Source of the DNA: CBDIHH01 sp965279095
GTDB taxonomy: Bacteria > Pseudomonadota > Alphaproteobacteria > Caulobacterales > Caulobacteraceae
Length of the DNA: 64,000 bases
Direction: 5' to 3'
NCBI GenBank assembly: GCA_965279095.1
Contig: CBDIHH010000007.1
Coordinates: 1,054,001-1,118,000, forward strand
Made by a program: the position numbers and the translations under genes
Shown here: positions 28,459-35,930 of the stretch, piece by piece
How the letters are laid out: every line of letters starts with the position of its first letter
How positions within the stretch are numbered: the stretch's first letter is position 1
Notes under the pieces: model-generated
Told to the model about the DNA's origin: nothing
The model's input: only the letters and a program-made list of their open reading frames with translations
The model's database searches: none

Positions 28459-29172
28459 ATGCGCAAGTCCATCGGAACCCGGCTCGGCGCGGCGGCGGCC
28501 CTGATGGCCTTGGCCTGGGGCGGCCCGCCCGGGGCCAAGGCGGCGGACGCCAGCCTCGCCTCGGTTCCGTTCTGGGCGGCCAGCGCCGGCTGGTGGATGA
28601 GCGACAACACCTATTTCGACGGGGCGCTGAACTACAATATCCGCGCCTACAACAGCCTGACCCACATCGAGATCGAGGGCGGGCGGATGCGCGAGACGGA
28701 ATACAAGTTCTACGCCCCCAGCAAGCTGGCGGTCGGCTACGGCCAAGGCCGGGTCTCGGCCGAGGAGGGGATCGAGGTGGTCACCATCACCGTGGGCGAG
28801 CAGGCCGGCCCCGGCGGCGGCCTGCGCTACCCGCCGGCCAAGGCCGGCGCGCCGGCGGCCCGGCTGGACATCCTCGGCCCCGCCGACGCGGTCCGCGTCG
28901 TGCCGGGCCCGGGCGCCGTCGACGAATACCGGATGTATATCAGCCTGCCGGCGCCGGACCGCCGCTACGTCGTCAACTACGGCATCGTCAGCCACCCCGG
29001 CGACAGCCATGGGGCGGTGGGCGACCTGCGCGGCTTCTCCCTGTTCCGGGCCACGCGCGTGAAGGGCGAGGACTTCGCGCGGCTGAGGGCCCGGCTGCGG
29101 GCGGCGAACAAGGTCGCCGCCGTGGTGACCACCGGCCCGGACGGCGCCCCCGTCGTGCAGCGGCTGGACTGA
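28459..29172 (+). CDS. Secreted protein of unknown function
   Basis: A 237-residue protein with signal peptide MRKSIGTRLGAAAALMALAW followed by GGPPGAKAADA, cleavage probably after KAA or AKA (near residue 28). The mature part is rich in aromatic and beta-prone segments: SAGWWMSDNTYFDGALNYN, SLTHIEIEGGRMRETEYKFY, EEGIEVVTITVGEQA and DEYRMYISLPAPDRRYVVNY. I do not recognise the family. An in-frame ATG at 28423 overlaps the preceding stop, but the one at 28459 begins the signal peptide and has GGAG upstream. It is the only exported protein in the glycan run. Confidence 0.68.
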   Translation: MRKSIGTRLGAAAALMALAWGGPPGAKAADASLASVPFWAASAGWWMSDNTYFDGALNYNIRAYNSLTHIEIEGGRMRETEYKFYAPSKLAVGYGQGRVSAEEGIEVVTITVGEQAGPGGGLRYPPAKAGAPAARLDILGPADAVRVVPGPGAVDEYRMYISLPAPDRRYVVNYGIVSHPGDSHGAVGDLRGFSLFRATRVKGEDFARLRARLRAANKVAAVVTTGPDGAPVVQRLD

Positions 29173-29287
29173 CCCGGCCCGCCTCAAGGCCGCCGGCTGG
29201 ACGCGGGTTTGGGCTATGCCAAATCCCGCCGCGGTTGTAACCAGACGCGTCCCCCCGCGGCGCCCGCCGCCCAGACGAGATCCTCCG

Positions 29288-29671
29288 ATGACCTGGCAGC
29301 CCCTGACCGCCCCCCTCAAGAGCCTGAGCGCCGGCCATCCCGACGCGCCGGTCGTCCCCGCCACCCTGGGAACCCCCGTCACGGCCTGGGCCTACGGCGC
29401 CTTCAGCGACCCCATCGAGACCGACCGGGACGCCACCATCCGCATCCGGGCCACGGCCCTGTCGGGCAAGATCGGCCTTTGCCTGATGACCGAGGACTGC
29501 GGGGGACTGGCTTCGGACCAGCATTTGATCACCCCGGCCGACGGCGAGGCCACGGTGCACATCGTCTTCGCCGCCGACAAGTCGCCGGCCCGCCTGCTGG
29601 TGCGCAACTATGACGACGAGGGGTCCACGGGCGAGGTGGCGATCCAGAGCATCGAGATCGAATACGCCTGA
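29288..29671 (+). CDS. Free-standing WAYGA-domain protein, 127 residues
   Basis: Small protein without signal peptide or membrane helix. It consists of one predicted beta sandwich: VTAWAYGAFSDPIETDRDAT (residues 31-50), IRIRATALSGKIGLCLMTED, ATVHIVFAADKSPARLLVRN and GEVAIQSIEIEYA. By eye it aligns with residues 20-140 of the radical SAM protein encoded just upstream and with the last 100 residues of the glycosyltransferase at 10910. I know no named family for it. A carbohydrate-binding or partner-docking role is inference from the shared architecture. It begins 115 bases after the secreted-protein gene. Confidence 0.7.
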   Translation: MTWQPLTAPLKSLSAGHPDAPVVPATLGTPVTAWAYGAFSDPIETDRDATIRIRATALSGKIGLCLMTEDCGGLASDQHLITPADGEATVHIVFAADKSPARLLVRNYDDEGSTGEVAIQSIEIEYA

Positions 29672-29679
29672 GGCGGCCG

Positions 29680-30315
29680 GTGACGGCCGGCGGCGAGGTG
29701 CGCGCCCTGTTCGCCACCCAGGTCTACCAGGCGTCCCTGGCCGACGCCCCCGGCTTCGCGGCCTTCAACGCCGAGCTTCTGGACGCCTGCCAGATGTTGG
29801 CGCAGGAGGATCGGGCCGGCCGCGCCTGGTGCAAGGCCCGGGGCTACGGCGGCTACACCTCCTATGCGTCCCTGGATGACCTGCCGTCGCGGGCGACGGT
29901 GTTCGGCGAGCTCAAGCGCCGCCTCGACCGCCATGCGGCGGCCTTCGCCGACGCCCTGCGCTTCGATCTCGGCCCCCGCGGCCGCCTGAAGCTGGACAGC
30001 CTGTGGGTCAATGTCCTGCGCCCAGGCGCCGCCCACTCTGGCCACATCCATCCCCACAGCGTGCTGTCGGGGACGGTCTATGTCGCCACGCCCCCCGGCA
30101 GCGGCGGCCTGCGCCTGGAGGATCCGCGCCTGCCGATGATGATGGCCGCCCCGCCCCGGCGGGCGGACGCCCCGGAGGACGGCCGCAGCTTCGTCACCCT
30201 GACCCCGTCGCCGGGCGCCCTGTATCTGTGGGAGAGCTGGCTGCGCCACGAGGTCCTGCCCAACGCGGCGAAGGCCCCCCGGGTCAGCCTGAGCTTCAAC
30301 TACGCCTGGCGGTGA
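29680..30315 (+). CDS. TIGR02466-like putative 2OG-Fe(II) oxygenase
   Basis: A 211-residue protein starting with GTG at 29680. It has the TIGR02466 layout: VRALFATQVYQASLADAPGF at the start, LDSLWVNVLRPGAAHSGHIH (about residues 106-125) with an HxH-type metal site, then PHSVLSGTVYVATPPGSGGL, and LYLWESWLRHEVLPN with the distal histidine, ending RVSLSFNYAWR. The family is predicted to be 2-oxoglutarate/Fe(II)-dependent oxygenases; substrates are unknown. Together with the PhyH gene it gives this locus two candidate hydroxylases. Eight bases after the WAYGA-domain gene. Confidence 0.8.
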   Translation: MTAGGEVRALFATQVYQASLADAPGFAAFNAELLDACQMLAQEDRAGRAWCKARGYGGYTSYASLDDLPSRATVFGELKRRLDRHAAAFADALRFDLGPRGRLKLDSLWVNVLRPGAAHSGHIHPHSVLSGTVYVATPPGSGGLRLEDPRLPMMMAAPPRRADAPEDGRSFVTLTPSPGALYLWESWLRHEVLPNAAKAPRVSLSFNYAWR

Positions 30316-31370
30316 TGGCGCCCGCGAACGGCGCAGGAACATTCGCCCTCCAGGGCCGTTCGCTGGTGCAGATGCAGCCCCCAACCGCCTTGCGTGTCAG
30401 CGCCCAGGAGCCGGACGGCTCCGCCGATCTCGTCCTGGGGGACGATGTCGAGGCGCCGCTGCTGGCCCTGCTGCAGGCCCTGTCCGAGGCGGGATACCGC
30501 TTCATCACCCCCACGCCCGCGACCCATGCGCGGGTGCTCCGGCAGCCGGGCCGCCGCCGCGCCCGGGATCTGCGGGATGTGTTCGGCTGGAACCTGCCGT
30601 TCGACGAGGCGATCCTGCCGCCGCGGATCCTGGACTGCCTGCGCGCGGCCGGCGTGCTGGAGGGCCTCGGCCGGCGGCGGCGCAGCCGCCTGCGCGTCTC
30701 CAGCCTCGACGACCGGCTGTTCCTGCATTCGGCCTATCCGACCCGATCCGAAAACGCCGTGTTCTTCGGACCCGACAGCTACCGGTTCGCCCGGTTCATA
30801 GGCCGGAACCTGCCCCCCGACGGTCAGGCCGTTCGCCGGCTGGCGGACATCGGCGCGGGGTCCGGAGTGGGGGCCATCACCGCCAGCGCGTGGCTCAAGG
30901 ACGCCGAGCTGGTGCTGACCGACGTCAATCCCCTGGCCCTGCGGCTGGCGCGCATCAACGCCCGGGCGGCGGGCGTTTCTGTCGTGGCGCTGGAGAGCAG
31001 GGGACTGGACGGGGTCGACGATCCCATCGACGTGGCCATCGCCAACCCGCCGTACATCATCGATGCGCAAGACCGCGCCTATCGCGACGGCGGCGGCATG
31101 CATGGCGGCCAGGTGTCGCTGGACATGGCCGCGGCGGCGCTGGACCGCCTCGCCCCGGGCGGGCGGCTGCTGCTCTACACCGGGAGCGCGATCATCGCCG
31201 GCCGCGATCCCCTGGGGGAAGCCCTGGCCGACCTGGCCGCCGCCCGCGGCTGCGCCATGGACTACCGCGAGCTGGATCCCGACGTGTTCGGCGAGGAGCT
31301 GAGCCACCCGGCCTATGCCGATGTGGAGCGCATCGCCCTGGTCGGCGCGGTGGTGATCAGGCCCAGATAA
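30315..31370 (+). CDS. HemK/MTS-type methyltransferase
   Basis: A 351-residue protein with an N-terminal helical region (about residues 1-165) and a class I methyltransferase core: VRRLADIGAGSGVGAITASA (about 174-193), LVLTDVNPLALRLARINARA, and the N-P-P-Y motif in DVAIANPPYIIDAQDRAYRD, which marks enzymes that methylate a planar nitrogen of Gln, Asn, adenine or guanine. LDRLAPGGRLLLYTG follows. HemK modifies release factors, but the N-terminal domain here is not PrmC-like, so another substrate is likely. Starts in TGATG overlap with the oxygenase gene, and its end overlaps the BLUF gene on the other strand by 14 bases. Confidence 0.8.
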   Translation: MAPANGAGTFALQGRSLVQMQPPTALRVSAQEPDGSADLVLGDDVEAPLLALLQALSEAGYRFITPTPATHARVLRQPGRRRARDLRDVFGWNLPFDEAILPPRILDCLRAAGVLEGLGRRRRSRLRVSSLDDRLFLHSAYPTRSENAVFFGPDSYRFARFIGRNLPPDGQAVRRLADIGAGSGVGAITASAWLKDAELVLTDVNPLALRLARINARAAGVSVVALESRGLDGVDDPIDVAIANPPYIIDAQDRAYRDGGGMHGGQVSLDMAAAALDRLAPGGRLLLYTGSAIIAGRDPLGEALADLAAARGCAMDYRELDPDVFGEELSHPAYADVERIALVGAVVIRPR

Positions 31371-31842
31371 CCTCGCCCATGAGCTCGGCGTGCTGTTGCG
31401 TCAGCAGCTGGCCGTGGAGGCGGGCCACGGTGGTCAGCTGGGTCAGGGCCTCGTCCTCGCTGCAGGCGAAGGGGTCGAAGCTGCGCTCCTCCACCAGCCG
31501 CCGCACGATGGTCCTGTCCGCCTCCGACACCATCTGCGCGCACATGGTCCAGCGGGCGAACCGGCGGTGGTCGGCCGTGCGCACGAAACGCAGGGCGGTC
31601 TCGACGTGGCGGGGATCGCCCTCGATGCGGCGGTAGGTGGTCATCACCCCCTCGGGGGGACCCTCGAGGGCCTGCAGAAACCAGTCGCCGTGCGCCAGAA
31701 GAAGTCCGCTGACCGCGACACTGCGGTTGTTCTTGATCGAGGCGATCAGGATGTCCCGGACCTCTTCGTCGAGCGCCTCGGCGACCTTGCTGTCCCTGCG
31801 GCTTGCATAGACAAGGCAAACCAGGCTGTCGTTACTCATCAT
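31357..31842 (-). CDS. BLUF-domain blue-light photoreceptor
   Basis: A 161-residue FAD-binding photosensor. Family residues are in place: Y12 in VCLVYASR, N39 in IASIKNNRSVAVSGLLLA, and Q57 in GDWFLQALEGP, followed by YRRIEGDPRH and FARWTMCAQM (the conserved Trp/Met region). About 60 residues after the BLUF core are helical with no output enzyme, so it is a short BLUF protein acting through a partner. CAGGAG just upstream supports the start. The divergent-looking neighbour upstream is an XRE regulator on the same strand. Confidence 0.9.
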   Translation of the reverse strand: MMSNDSLVCLVYASRRDSKVAEALDEEVRDILIASIKNNRSVAVSGLLLAHGDWFLQALEGPPEGVMTTYRRIEGDPRHVETALRFVRTADHRRFARWTMCAQMVSEADRTIVRRLVEERSFDPFACSEDEALTQLTTVARLHGQLLTQQHAELMGEVIWA

Positions 31843-31912
31843 CAGGCTCCTGCAATCATCAGAACCTAACGCGTCGAAGGTTTATGCTGGGTGAAACACC
31901 CTCTGGATAGGT

Positions 31913-32164
31913 TTAGGCGGATCGCCGCGCGGGCGGCGCCAGAGGGATCTCCTGCTCGAAGCCGACGGGCTTGAACCCATGCAGGAAAGACTCCACCGCC
32001 ACCGCCACGGGGCCGGTGATCTGGCGGCGGCCTGACTCCATCTCGCGCACGCGCTTTTCCCCCTGCTCAGGGTCGCCCGCCAGGCGCAGGGCGCGGGCGA
32101 GGTCGGCGTGGGTCCAGCCCATGGCCTCTCGGGCCTGCTGCAGGTGGGGACCAGTACTGATCAT
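31913..32164 (-). CDS. XRE-family helix-turn-helix regulator, small
   Basis: An 83-residue DNA-binding protein. The HTH reads LQQAREAMGWTHADLARALR (residues about 7-26), followed by EKRVREMESGRRQITGPVAV, the recognition/dimer part of Xre/Cro folds. The tail FLHGFKPVGFEQEIPL is short, so there is no ligand domain. The ATG at 32164 is preferred; an in-frame ATG at 32194 would add ten residues that do not resemble the fold. It lies 70 bases upstream of the BLUF gene on the same strand and could control it. Confidence 0.78.
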   Translation of the reverse strand: MISTGPHLQQAREAMGWTHADLARALRLAGDPEQGEKRVREMESGRRQITGPVAVAVESFLHGFKPVGFEQEIPLAPPARRSA

Positions 32165-32323
32165 GACGCAATTTCCGTAACGCTGCGGGGACATAGCGCG
32201 GTCAGGGCCGGGCAGTGTCGTTGAAACAGACGTCGGCCCCCCTGGCGGAGCGCCGGCGCCTGTCTGGCGCGCAGATTGCGCATAATTTGGGCGTCCCTCA
32301 GCCGAGGCCCGCCGGTGGCGGGC

Positions 32324-32665
32324 CTACCGCCGGGGATCGCGGCGGGGGGCGAGGCGGGCGGCCAGGGCCAGCAGGATCGTCGGGCCGGCGACGGCGGCCA
32401 CAGGGGCTCCGATCATCCACGCCCGCGCGCGGCGACGCAGGCTGCGCAGGCTGCCCAGGGTGCCGGGGGTCCACATCAGCCAGCGCTTGATCTGGCCGGG
32501 CTGTTCGAGGGGGCCGTCGTAGAGCTCCTCGATCGGGTCGGCCGAAATGGCGCGCTCGATGGCCTCGTTGCTGCGTCGGTAGGCGATGGCGCTGTCCAGG
32601 GCCACGCAGCCCCAGAACGCCACCCAGGGAACCACCGCCGTCTTCACCAGCCTTTCGAGGGTCAA
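32324..32665 (-). CDS. Small membrane-associated hypothetical protein
   Basis: No family recognised. The 113-residue product from TTG at 32665 reads MTLERLVKTAVVPWVAFWGC at the start, a hydrophobic helix, then a polar middle (NEAIERAISADPIEELYDGP) and a second hydrophobic helix WMIGAPVAAVAGPTILLALA. The TTG is chosen because AAGGAG sits exactly eight bases before it; in-frame ATGs at 32695 and 32707 lack such a site. The protein probably spans or touches the membrane twice. Confidence 0.6.
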   Translation of the reverse strand: MTLERLVKTAVVPWVAFWGCVALDSAIAYRRSNEAIERAISADPIEELYDGPLEQPGQIKRWLMWTPGTLGSLRSLRRRARAWMIGAPVAAVAGPTILLALAARLAPRRDPRR

Positions 32666-32742
32666 ACCGTCGTCTCCTTGGCCTCGCAGCCCCATGCCGC
32701 CGACCATAGGCGGGATGGGGCACGGTTCACAATCGCAACCAT

Positions 32743-34131
32743 CTATCCCACCAATACCGACTTTATGTTGACGAATTCCAAGATCCCGAAGTGGGCCACC
32801 TCACGCCCGTAGCCGGAATCCTTCACCCCGCCGAAGGGCAGGCGGGAGTCCGAGCGGACGTTCTGGTTGACGAAGGCCATGCCGGCGTCCAGCTCCTCCG
32901 CCGCGATCCGCTCGCCGCGCGCCAGATTCTCCGTCATCACCGCCGAACCGAGGCCGAAGGGCGAGGCGTTGGCGATGGCGATGGCCTCGGCCTCGTCGGC
33001 GGCGCCGATGATCGCGGCGACCGGCCCGAAGATCTCGTCGTCGTGGGCGGGCATGCCTGGCTTCACGTCGGTGAGGATGGTGGCGGGATACCAGGCGCCG
33101 GACCGATCGGGGATCTCGCCGCCGAGCAGCACCCGCGCCCCGGCCGCCACGCTGCGGGCCACCTGCTCATGGATCTCGTCGCGCCCGGCGACGCTGTAAA
33201 GGGGGCCGAGCTTGGTCGACGGCTCGCGAGGATCGCCCATGACGAAGGCGCCCATCTTCTCGACCAGGGCCCGCTCGAAGGCCTCGCGCACCTGGGGCAG
33301 GACGATGAAGCGTTTGGCGGCGATGCAGCTCTGGCCGCCGTTGACCATGCGCCCGGCGGCGCAGGCGGTGGCGGCCTTGTCGATGTCGGCGTCCTCGAGC
33401 ACGAGATAGGCGTCGCTGCCCCCCAGTTCGAGCACGGTCTTCTTCAGGGCCCGGCCGGCGGCCTCGGCGACCTTGCGGCCGGCCTCGACGCTGCCGGTCA
33501 AGGTCACCGCCGCCACCGCCCGGTTCTCGATCAGGGCGGCGACCATCGAACTGGGGATCAGCAGGGTGCGGAACAGGCCCTCAGGGAAGCCGGCCTCGTC
33601 GAACACCGACTGGATGGCCAGGGCGCAGCCGGGCACATTGCTGGCGTGCTTGAGCAGGGCGCCGTTGCCGGCCATCAGGGTCGGGGCGGCGAAGCGGAAG
33701 ACCTGCCAGAAGGGGAAGTTCCACGGCATCACCGCCAGCACCACCCCCAGGGGGTTAAAGGTGACGAAGGCCTTGGGCCCGCCCATGTCCACGTCCTGCC
33801 GGGCCAGAAACCCCTCCGCCCGCTCGGCGTAGAAGTCGCAGTTGACCGCGCATTTCTCGATCTCGGCGCGGCCCTCCGTCAGGGTCTTGCCCATCTCAGC
33901 GGTCATCAGGGCGGCGAACTCGTCCTGCCGCCGCCGCAGCACCGCCGCGGCCGCCTTCATCAGCCGCGCCCGCTCGGCGAAGCTGGTCCGCCGCCAGGCC
34001 CGCGCAACCTCGGCGGTCTCCTGCGCCACGGCCGCGGCCTCCGCCGCCGTGTGGCCGTCGTAGCTGCGTCCGGCGGCGCCCGAGGCGGGGTCGACGGCCG
34101 AGAAGCGCGGACGATCGAAGGAGTCTGTCAT
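32743..34131 (-). CDS. NAD(P)-dependent aldehyde dehydrogenase (succinate-semialdehyde dehydrogenase type)
   Basis: A 462-residue ALDH. The cofactor and catalytic motifs are complete: PWNFPFWQVFRFAAPTLMAG, LTGSVEAGRKVAEAAG, catalytic Glu in VLELGGSDAYLVLEDAD, catalytic Cys in NGGQSCIAAKRFIV, EIFGPVAAIIG and the C-terminal RLPFGGVKDSGYGRE. The short length and SDAYLVLEDADID match the succinate-semialdehyde dehydrogenase group (GabD/Sad). Which aldehyde is used cannot be told from sequence alone. The ATG at 34131 begins at the usual position. Divergent from the rhamnose operon. Confidence 0.9.
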   Translation of the reverse strand: MTDSFDRPRFSAVDPASGAAGRSYDGHTAAEAAAVAQETAEVARAWRRTSFAERARLMKAAAAVLRRRQDEFAALMTAEMGKTLTEGRAEIEKCAVNCDFYAERAEGFLARQDVDMGGPKAFVTFNPLGVVLAVMPWNFPFWQVFRFAAPTLMAGNGALLKHASNVPGCALAIQSVFDEAGFPEGLFRTLLIPSSMVAALIENRAVAAVTLTGSVEAGRKVAEAAGRALKKTVLELGGSDAYLVLEDADIDKAATACAAGRMVNGGQSCIAAKRFIVLPQVREAFERALVEKMGAFVMGDPREPSTKLGPLYSVAGRDEIHEQVARSVAAGARVLLGGEIPDRSGAWYPATILTDVKPGMPAHDDEIFGPVAAIIGAADEAEAIAIANASPFGLGSAVMTENLARGERIAAEELDAGMAFVNQNVRSDSRLPFGGVKDSGYGREVAHFGILEFVNIKSVLVG

Positions 34132-34220
34132 GAGCGGCCTCACCTGGCTGGATCGCACCGCACACACAATCGTGCGCCGGGCGATGGGTTCCGTGGGGGG
34201 CGGTCGCGGCGGCGAATGCT

Positions 34221-34249
34221 TTGACGACCCTGGTCCCCTCTCCTATACC
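34221..34249 (+). promoter_or_regulatory. Sigma-70-type promoter of the rfbCBDA operon
   Basis: TTGACG (34221-34226), a 17-base spacer, and TATACC (34244-34249). The predicted transcript starts near 34256, about 60 bases before rfbC. The match in both hexamers and spacing is unusual for this GC-rich sequence. Confidence 0.65.
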
Positions 34250-34314
34250 CCGCCGCGAGCCGGGCGAAGAGGGACCCCTGACCCCCAGGCCCAGGCCGGG
34301 GGACCAGGCGCAGA

Positions 34315-34890
34315 ATGGACGTCGTCAGGCTGGACATTCCCGAGGTCGTGCTGCTGAAGCCCCGGCGGATCGCCGACGCCCGCGGTCACTTCAGCGAGAC
34401 CTGGCGGCGGGACGTGCTGGCTCAGGCGGGGATCGACATCGATTTCGTGCAGGACAACCTGTCCTACTCCGCGCGCGCGGGCACCCTGCGCGGCTTGCAC
34501 TACCAGTCGCCCCCCCACGCCCAGGCCAAGCTGGTGGGGGTCATCACCGGCCGGATCCTCGATGTGGCTGTGGACGTGCGCGCCGGCTCGCCCACCTACG
34601 GCCGCCACGTGTCGTGCGAACTGGGCGCGGACGACGGCCGCCAGCTCTATGTGCCGGTCGGCTTCCTGCACGGCTTCGTCACGCTCGAGCCCGACACCCG
34701 CGTCCTCTACAAGGTCAGCGACGTCTATGCCCCGGCCTGTGACGGCGCCGTGCGCTGGGACGATTCCGACCTCGCCATCGACTGGGGGCCGGCCGGCGCC
34801 CACCCCATCCTCTCGGACAAGGACGCGGCGGCGGGCGCCTTCGCCCAATTCCGCACCCCCTTCGCCGCGGCCGGCGAGGCGGCGGCGTGA
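34315..34890 (+). CDS. rfbC: dTDP-4-dehydrorhamnose 3,5-epimerase
   Basis: Third enzyme of dTDP-L-rhamnose synthesis, a cupin of 191 residues. PEVVLLKPRRIADARGHFSE at the start, DFVQDNLSYSARAGTLRGLH (catalytic His in RGLHYQ), VAVDVRAGSPTYGRHVSCEL, and YVPVGFLHGFVTLEPDTRVL (second His and the Tyr/Phe wall) are all present. First gene of the rfbCBDA operon; a good promoter lies about 70-95 bases upstream. Confidence 0.95.
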   Translation: MDVVRLDIPEVVLLKPRRIADARGHFSETWRRDVLAQAGIDIDFVQDNLSYSARAGTLRGLHYQSPPHAQAKLVGVITGRILDVAVDVRAGSPTYGRHVSCELGADDGRQLYVPVGFLHGFVTLEPDTRVLYKVSDVYAPACDGAVRWDDSDLAIDWGPAGAHPILSDKDAAAGAFAQFRTPFAAAGEAAA

Positions 34891-35930
34891 GGATCCTGGT
34901 CACCGGCGGGGCAGGGTTCATCGGCTCGGCCGTGGTGCGCCGCGCCATCGCCGACGGCCATGAGGTGGTCAACCTCGACGCCCTCGCCTATTCGGCCAAC
35001 CTCGACAACGTCGCGCCCGTGGCCAACTCGCCGCGGTACGCCTTCGAGCACGCCGATGTCTGCGACGTCGAGGCGGTGGCGCGGGTGTTCGCCCGGCGCC
35101 GGCCGCAGGCGGTGATGCACCTGGCCGCCGAATCCCACAACGACCGCGCCATCGAGGGCCCCCTGGCCTTCGTCCGCACCAATGTGATGGGCACGGCCGT
35201 GCTGCTGGAGGCGGCGCGGGCCTACTGGAACGGACTGGAGGGCGACGAGCGGGCCGCCTTTCGCTTCCACCACGTCTCCACCGACGAGGTCTTCGGCGCC
35301 CTGGGCGAGACCGGCGTGTTCGACGAGGCCACGCCCTATGATCCCAACTCGCCCTATTCGGCCAGCAAGGCGGGCGCCGACCATCTGGTGCGCGCCTGGG
35401 GCCGCACCTATGGCCTGCCGGTGGTGCTGACCAACTGCTCCAACAACTACGGCCCCTACCAGTTTCCCGAGAAGCTGATCCCGACGGTGATCCTGCGGGC
35501 GCTGGAGGGCAAGACGATCCCCGTCTACGGGGACGGGCGGCAGATGCGCGACTGGCTGCACGTGGACGACCACGCCGAGGCCCTCCTGCTGGTCCTGCAA
35601 TCGGGCCGCGTCGGCGAGACCTATGCGGTGGGCGGCGACCCGAGCCGGCGCAATCTGCAGATCGTCCAGGCCCTTTGCGCCAGCCTCGACCGCCTGGCGC
35701 CGGCCAATACGCCGCACGCCGACCGGATCGAGTTCGTCGCCGATCGCCCCGGCCACGACTTCCGCTACGCCATCGACGCCGGCAAGCTGACGCGCGAGCT
35801 CGGCTGGACCCCGCGAACGCCCCTCGACCAGGGGCTGGACGAGACCGTGCGCTGGTATGTGGACAACCGCGCCTGGTGGCAGGCGATCCGCGAGCGCGGG
35901 TTCGCCGGCGAGCGGCTGGGCCTCGTTTGA
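34887..35930 (+). CDS. rfbB: dTDP-glucose 4,6-dehydratase
   Basis: Second enzyme of dTDP-L-rhamnose synthesis, an NAD-dependent extended SDR of 347 residues. RILVTGGAGFIGSAVVRRAI at the N-terminus, HLAAESHNDRAIEGPLAFVR, the catalytic HHVSTDEVFGALGETG with Thr-Asp-Glu, YSASKAGADHLVRAW, NCSNNYGPYQFPEKLIP and RDWLHVDDHAEALLLVL are diagnostic. Starts with GTG at 34887 overlapping the rfbC stop by four bases (GTGA). Confidence 0.96.
   Translation: MRILVTGGAGFIGSAVVRRAIADGHEVVNLDALAYSANLDNVAPVANSPRYAFEHADVCDVEAVARVFARRRPQAVMHLAAESHNDRAIEGPLAFVRTNVMGTAVLLEAARAYWNGLEGDERAAFRFHHVSTDEVFGALGETGVFDEATPYDPNSPYSASKAGADHLVRAWGRTYGLPVVLTNCSNNYGPYQFPEKLIPTVILRALEGKTIPVYGDGRQMRDWLHVDDHAEALLLVLQSGRVGETYAVGGDPSRRNLQIVQALCASLDRLAPANTPHADRIEFVADRPGHDFRYAIDAGKLTRELGWTPRTPLDQGLDETVRWYVDNRAWWQAIRERGFAGERLGLV

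Noticed and set aside
31889..31901. GGGTG-AAA-CACCC hairpin after the XRE gene as an intrinsic terminator
   Set aside because: Stem is only five bases and no T run follows on the relevant strand.
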